From positions 3,844,001 to 3,908,000 of the forward strand of contig NZ_CP080417.1 of the NCBI RefSeq assembly GCF_019457535.1: 64,000 bases of DNA, in the 5' to 3' direction. Of the stretch, positions 61,043 through 64,000 are shown in pieces; the first letter of the stretch is position 1, and the number at the start of each line of letters is the position of its first letter. The notes below the pieces were generated by a model. That model did not search any database. It was given only the letters and a program-made list of their open reading frames with translations, and was not told the DNA's origin. A program made the translations under genes and the position numbers. Source of the DNA: Shewanella halotolerans (GTDB lineage: Bacteria > Pseudomonadota > Gammaproteobacteria > Enterobacterales > Shewanellaceae).

Positions 61043-64000
61043 TTAACGATTCACTCTTCTGCGCCATCCGAAGGCGAGCAAGGCACCCAGCAATAGCTGT
61101 AGACCCGCGCCCCCTTTCGACGAGCTGGTGTTATCGACAATGTTGACATTGGCAATGCTGTTGTCAGAGACGGCAACTTGCTCATCATCGCTCGACAGAG
61201 CCAGGCTGAAGGACTCGGTCGCCTCCTCCTTGTCGTCCGCACTGATGGCAACCACTATCTCCTTGGCCGCACCGTCTTGGTCGGCCCAGGTCAGCGTACC
61301 TTGCGCCAGGGTGAAGTCTTCACCGGCAGTGGCGGTACCATCGACGGCGCGGTAGTTAACGCTCACCTCACCATCGACACCACCGAGACGCTCAACCATC
61401 AGAGTCACGCTGCCATCGGCCTCGTTCACCTCATAGCTTGTGGCCTTAAAGCCCACTACGCCCGGCACTTTGGCTTCTACCGTCAGCGACAGCGGAATCG
61501 CCTGAGTACCATATGGGGTATCGCTTTGCAGCAGCAGCTGTACCTGATGCACGCCTGGCGCCAACTCGCTGGTATCGACATCGAAGGTCACCTCTTGCTC
61601 GCCAGCGACATTCAGCTGACCGCTGGTGTGTGACACGTCAAGCCAGGTCACATCCTTATGGTCACACACGCCGGTCTCACCAGAAGAGACGGTAAACATC
61701 TTGCTGCCTTCGATATCGACCAGACGCAGATTACCGTCACAATCGATATCCAGACCCGTCTGGCCAAAGTTGCTCATGCCATCGACATTGAGCGCGCCAA
61801 CCATACGGAAGTCGTCACGGCTATCCAGTACGTAGATATCCAATACCTGGTCGACCTTCTCAGAACCTGGATCTGCCGGACCATTGGTACTGATGAACAG
61901 GTGACCGCTGGCCGAGTTGTAAGCCATGCCAGATACCGACACGCCCACTTCCTCAGTCTTGTGCACCTCACCAGACTCATCGAAGTAACTAATGGTCATA
62001 TCGCTGGCAGAACCACCAATGAAGTCACCAGACACTGGATCATAGGCCAGCCCAGAGATAGCGCCGACACCAGGACAGACACGCTTGCCTGTCACCATCA
62101 GCTTGCTTGGGTCGATCTCATGAATACAGTCGTCGGCAAACAGCGTCGCCTGCCACAACATGCCGGTGCGGCTGTTATAGGCGCCGTCGGTTAACAATCC
62201 GCCTTCAGGCAGCATGGCATCTAAGTCGATCACTTCGCCGGCTGGTTTGCCTTCTGCGTCATAGCGATACAACTTGTTGTCACCGCCAAATATCTTAACG
62301 TTGTTCACCCACAAAGAGCCGCTGCTGCGATCCATGGTGGCGCTATAAGGAACGGCCAAGCCAAGACTCGATTTCTCGACTGACTCACCAAAGCCTAACT
62401 CAGCCTCCGCCATCGGATTTTCCAGCTCGCCCTCGACGGTCGCGGCCAATTCACCCAGTCGGTAATTCACCTCTCGGCTACCCACGTTCTTGACCGTCAG
62501 GCTCAGCTCACTCTGCTTACCGCTGCGCACGGTTGCCGCAAGCTCTGGCTGATCCACCTCCAGCATACCCGCCTTAAGGCTAAGGTGCTGCACGGCAATC
62601 TTGTTGTCGGTAACGGTCAACTGGCTGTTACTCACGCCATAGCCGCTCTGGGTCGCCGAGACAATCTGGCTGCCTGCGCTTTCAAACAGACGATATTGCC
62701 CCTCGGTGTTGCTCGATACCTGAGTATCGCCCAGCCATACCTTGGCCTGTGCGATAGGCGCTTGGGTGTTGGCATCTGTGATGTTACCCACGGCCAAACC
62801 ACCCTGCTCCATGGCACAACCCAGACCAAACTCGACGTCGTCGATTTGCGCCCACCAATCCCAGGCAAATTCGTTGGCATTATGGTAGCGCCAACGCAGA
62901 CGGAAGTTGCTACCGCCCACTAAGGCTTCGCCAATATCCACGTTAACCACTGTACCTTGTTCGCTGGCATTAGCCGAGTGCAGGGTCTGCCACTCGCCGC
63001 CATCGACGCTGATGTCCATATCCAAGGCCGAGTCGCCGGATGGGCGGAAGCCCTCCTTGAAACGAACCGTGGTGAAGCCACCCAACTCGGCAACTGACAT
63101 GATAGGCGTTAGCAGTGAGGAGTCATACGCCTTACGGCCACCCTTATCACTGTCGATAGAGGCCGCAAGCCCCTCACCCGTAGTGTTGTTAGGACGTTCC
63201 CACTGCTCGTTGGTCTTCCAGATAACACCGGTACCTGCGGCATCGACGACTGTCCAGCCTTGAGGCGGGAAGTCTGGCGACTCGAAGTTCACCAGTGATG
63301 CTGTGTTGGTATCTATCTTGCGGTAACCCAGGGCGCTACAGACCTGCTTGTCTACCGCCAGGTTAAAGGCAAGACCACTCACGCCATCGCCGCCTGGCAC
63401 TAGATCCATGGTCTCTGGCAGATAGCCAGGTGCACGGGCGGTGATCGCCACAGGCCAGCCTTCATAACCCACGACGCTAAAGCTGCCATCGATCGCATCG
63501 GTAGCGATCGGCGTAGTCGGGATCAGCTCACCGTTCTGGCCGATCGCACCGGGTACGCCCCAGCCGTGACCTGAACCGTCGTTGATCTTGCCCGAAATCG
63601 TCACCTGAGGCATCTCGGTCAAGACCACGTTGCGCTCTAAATCAGAGTCCTTGGCCACAGAGACACTGCCCTGGCTCGCCTTGGTATGACCGTATGCACG
63701 GGCCGACACCTGATAATCGCCCACAGGCAGTTGCAGCTGATACTTACCTTCAGCGTCGGCCACAGTGCTGTAAGGGCCGGCAACCACTTCGGCGTTCGCC
63801 AGTGGCAAGCCAGTGACGCTGTCGGTCACCACACCGTGAAGCATACCGGTAGGATCGGCCACACAGTTAGGGAAGCTGAACTTGCCGATGCGAGTAGCCC
63901 ACATAGACTCGAAGTCGTGATCGGCGCCATACTCCTGGGTATACCAGAAGCTACAATCGTCCGTCGGGTCGATCGTCATCATGCTGCGCTTACCATAGTG
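61043..64000 (-). CDS. Large secreted multidomain protein with GlyGly-CTERM tail (5' end outside window)
   Basis: The reading frame is open at base 64000, reading HYGKRSMMTIDPTDDCSFWY, so the visible 985 residues are the C-terminal part of a longer protein. Order in the visible part: three carboxypeptidase-regulatory-like/CnaB-type domains (about 50-120, 130-215 and 400-465), a jelly-roll-like segment (about 235-395), a beta-propeller-like region (about 540-780), a Calx-beta domain (about 850-955: EVNEADGSVTLMVERLGG, AGEDFTLAQGTLTW), and a C-terminal GlyGly-CTERM sorting tail (GGAGLQLLLGALLAFGWRRR). The tail marks cell-surface processing by rhombosortase. The likely catalytic or adhesive N-terminus is missing, so the activity cannot be named. 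Confidence 0.85.
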   Translation of the reverse strand, partial: HYGKRSMMTIDPTDDCSFWYTQEYGADHDFESMWATRIGKFSFPNCVADPTGMLHGVVTDSVTGLPLANAEVVAGPYSTVADAEGKYQLQLPVGDYQVSARAYGHTKASQGSVSVAKDSDLERNVVLTEMPQVTISGKINDGSGHGWGVPGAIGQNGELIPTTPIATDAIDGSFSVVGYEGWPVAITARAPGYLPETMDLVPGGDGVSGLAFNLAVDKQVCSALGYRKIDTNTASLVNFESPDFPPQGWTVVDAAGTGVIWKTNEQWERPNNTTGEGLAASIDSDKGGRKAYDSSLLTPIMSVAELGGFTTVRFKEGFRPSGDSALDMDISVDGGEWQTLHSANASEQGTVVNVDIGEALVGGSNFRLRWRYHNANEFAWDWWAQIDDVEFGLGCAMEQGGLAVGNITDANTQAPIAQAKVWLGDTQVSSNTEGQYRLFESAGSQIVSATQSGYGVSNSQLTVTDNKIAVQHLSLKAGMLEVDQPELAATVRSGKQSELSLTVKNVGSREVNYRLGELAATVEGELENPMAEAELGFGESVEKSSLGLAVPYSATMDRSSGSLWVNNVKIFGGDNKLYRYDAEGKPAGEVIDLDAMLPEGGLLTDGAYNSRTGMLWQATLFADDCIHEIDPSKLMVTGKRVCPGVGAISGLAYDPVSGDFIGGSASDMTISYFDESGEVHKTEEVGVSVSGMAYNSASGHLFISTNGPADPGSEKVDQVLDIYVLDSRDDFRMVGALNVDGMSNFGQTGLDIDCDGNLRLVDIEGSKMFTVSSGETGVCDHKDVTWLDVSHTSGQLNVAGEQEVTFDVDTSELAPGVHQVQLLLQSDTPYGTQAIPLSLTVEAKVPGVVGFKATSYEVNEADGSVTLMVERLGGVDGEVSVNYRAVDGTATAGEDFTLAQGTLTWADQDGAAKEIVVAISADDKEEATESFSLALSSDDEQVAVSDNSIANVNIVDNTSSSKGGAGLQLLLGALLAFGWRRRVNR

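Overview
The window reads as ordinary chromosome of a marine gammaproteobacterium, almost certainly a Shewanella. The grounds are a napDAGHB-type periplasmic nitrate reductase operon without napC, a class D beta-lactamase of the OXA-48/54/55 kind, a single-chain 1,516-residue acyl-CoA carboxylase, a GlyGly-CTERM secreted protein, and the sprT-endA-rsmE-gshB gene order. From memory the gene content resembles one contiguous block of S. oneidensis; the species cannot be fixed from the sequence alone. No rRNA, tRNA, CRISPR array, transposase or integrase gene was seen.

Layout. 1-3.4 kb: start of a secreted LTD-domain nuclease (cut by the window edge), a LuxR-family regulator and a YjdF-like membrane protein. 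3.8-6.4 kb: serA and ygfZ. 6.5-13.1 kb: a REC-HD-GYP protein and a giant Cache/multi-PAS hybrid kinase. 13.6-18.1 kb: an ABC ATPase / FtsX-type permease / AttH-like lipoprotein operon. 18.1-23.9 kb: a cytochrome b561 gene interrupted by TGA, then napDAGHB behind a near-perfect FNR box and a perfect NarP 7-2-7 palindrome. 24-30.2 kb: an accessory region of small genes (GST, P-loop kinase-like, GNAT, VOC, DUF5062-like) with three copies of a structured ~150-bp repeat and an integron-type cassette pair: a lipoprotein gene, an attC site and a gene for a predicted PD-(D/E)XK nuclease. 30.3-35.1 kb: a P-type cation ATPase, a tandem universal stress protein and a Kef/NhaP-type antiporter, with FNR/CRP-like sites. 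35.1-43.2 kb: fused acyl-CoA carboxylase with a divergent LysR regulator, the OXA beta-lactamase, and a secreted peptidase-C15-like protein whose nucleophile position is Ser. 43.2-48.2 kb: sprT, endA, rsmE, gshB, alkaline phosphatase. 48.2-52.4 kb: a PBP-like / outer-membrane barrel / GGDEF-EAL operon. 52.5-57.8 kb: rsmC, a FapA-domain protein, an M50 protease and a CRP/FNR-family regulator. 57.9-64 kb: a 23-bp tandem repeat, a LamG protein with a FixL-like kinase, a small acidic secreted protein, and the C-terminal part of a large GlyGly-CTERM protein that runs off the right edge.

Systems. Nitrate respiration is the clearest pathway: NapA (Mo-bisMGD, Tat exported) and NapB (dihaem) with NapG/NapH as an electron-input module and NapD as Tat proofreading chaperone. 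Envelope signalling is heavily represented: the hybrid kinase with HD-GYP, the GGDEF/EAL operon, and the LamG-kinase pair. FNR/CRP-like sites precede nap and the P-type ATPase and lie between usp and the antiporter, so these blocks are plausibly anaerobically co-regulated.

The best candidate for an undescribed system is the cassette island at about 26.5-29.2 kb. It is visibly more AT-rich than its surroundings, has attC hallmarks, is flanked by inverted copies of the structured repeat, and encodes a PD-(D/E)XK-type protein that I do not recognise; an anti-phage or nucleic-acid-targeting role is inference only. Tandem repeats with units of 12, 14, 23 and 31 bp recur across the window, and three of them reach into coding sequence.
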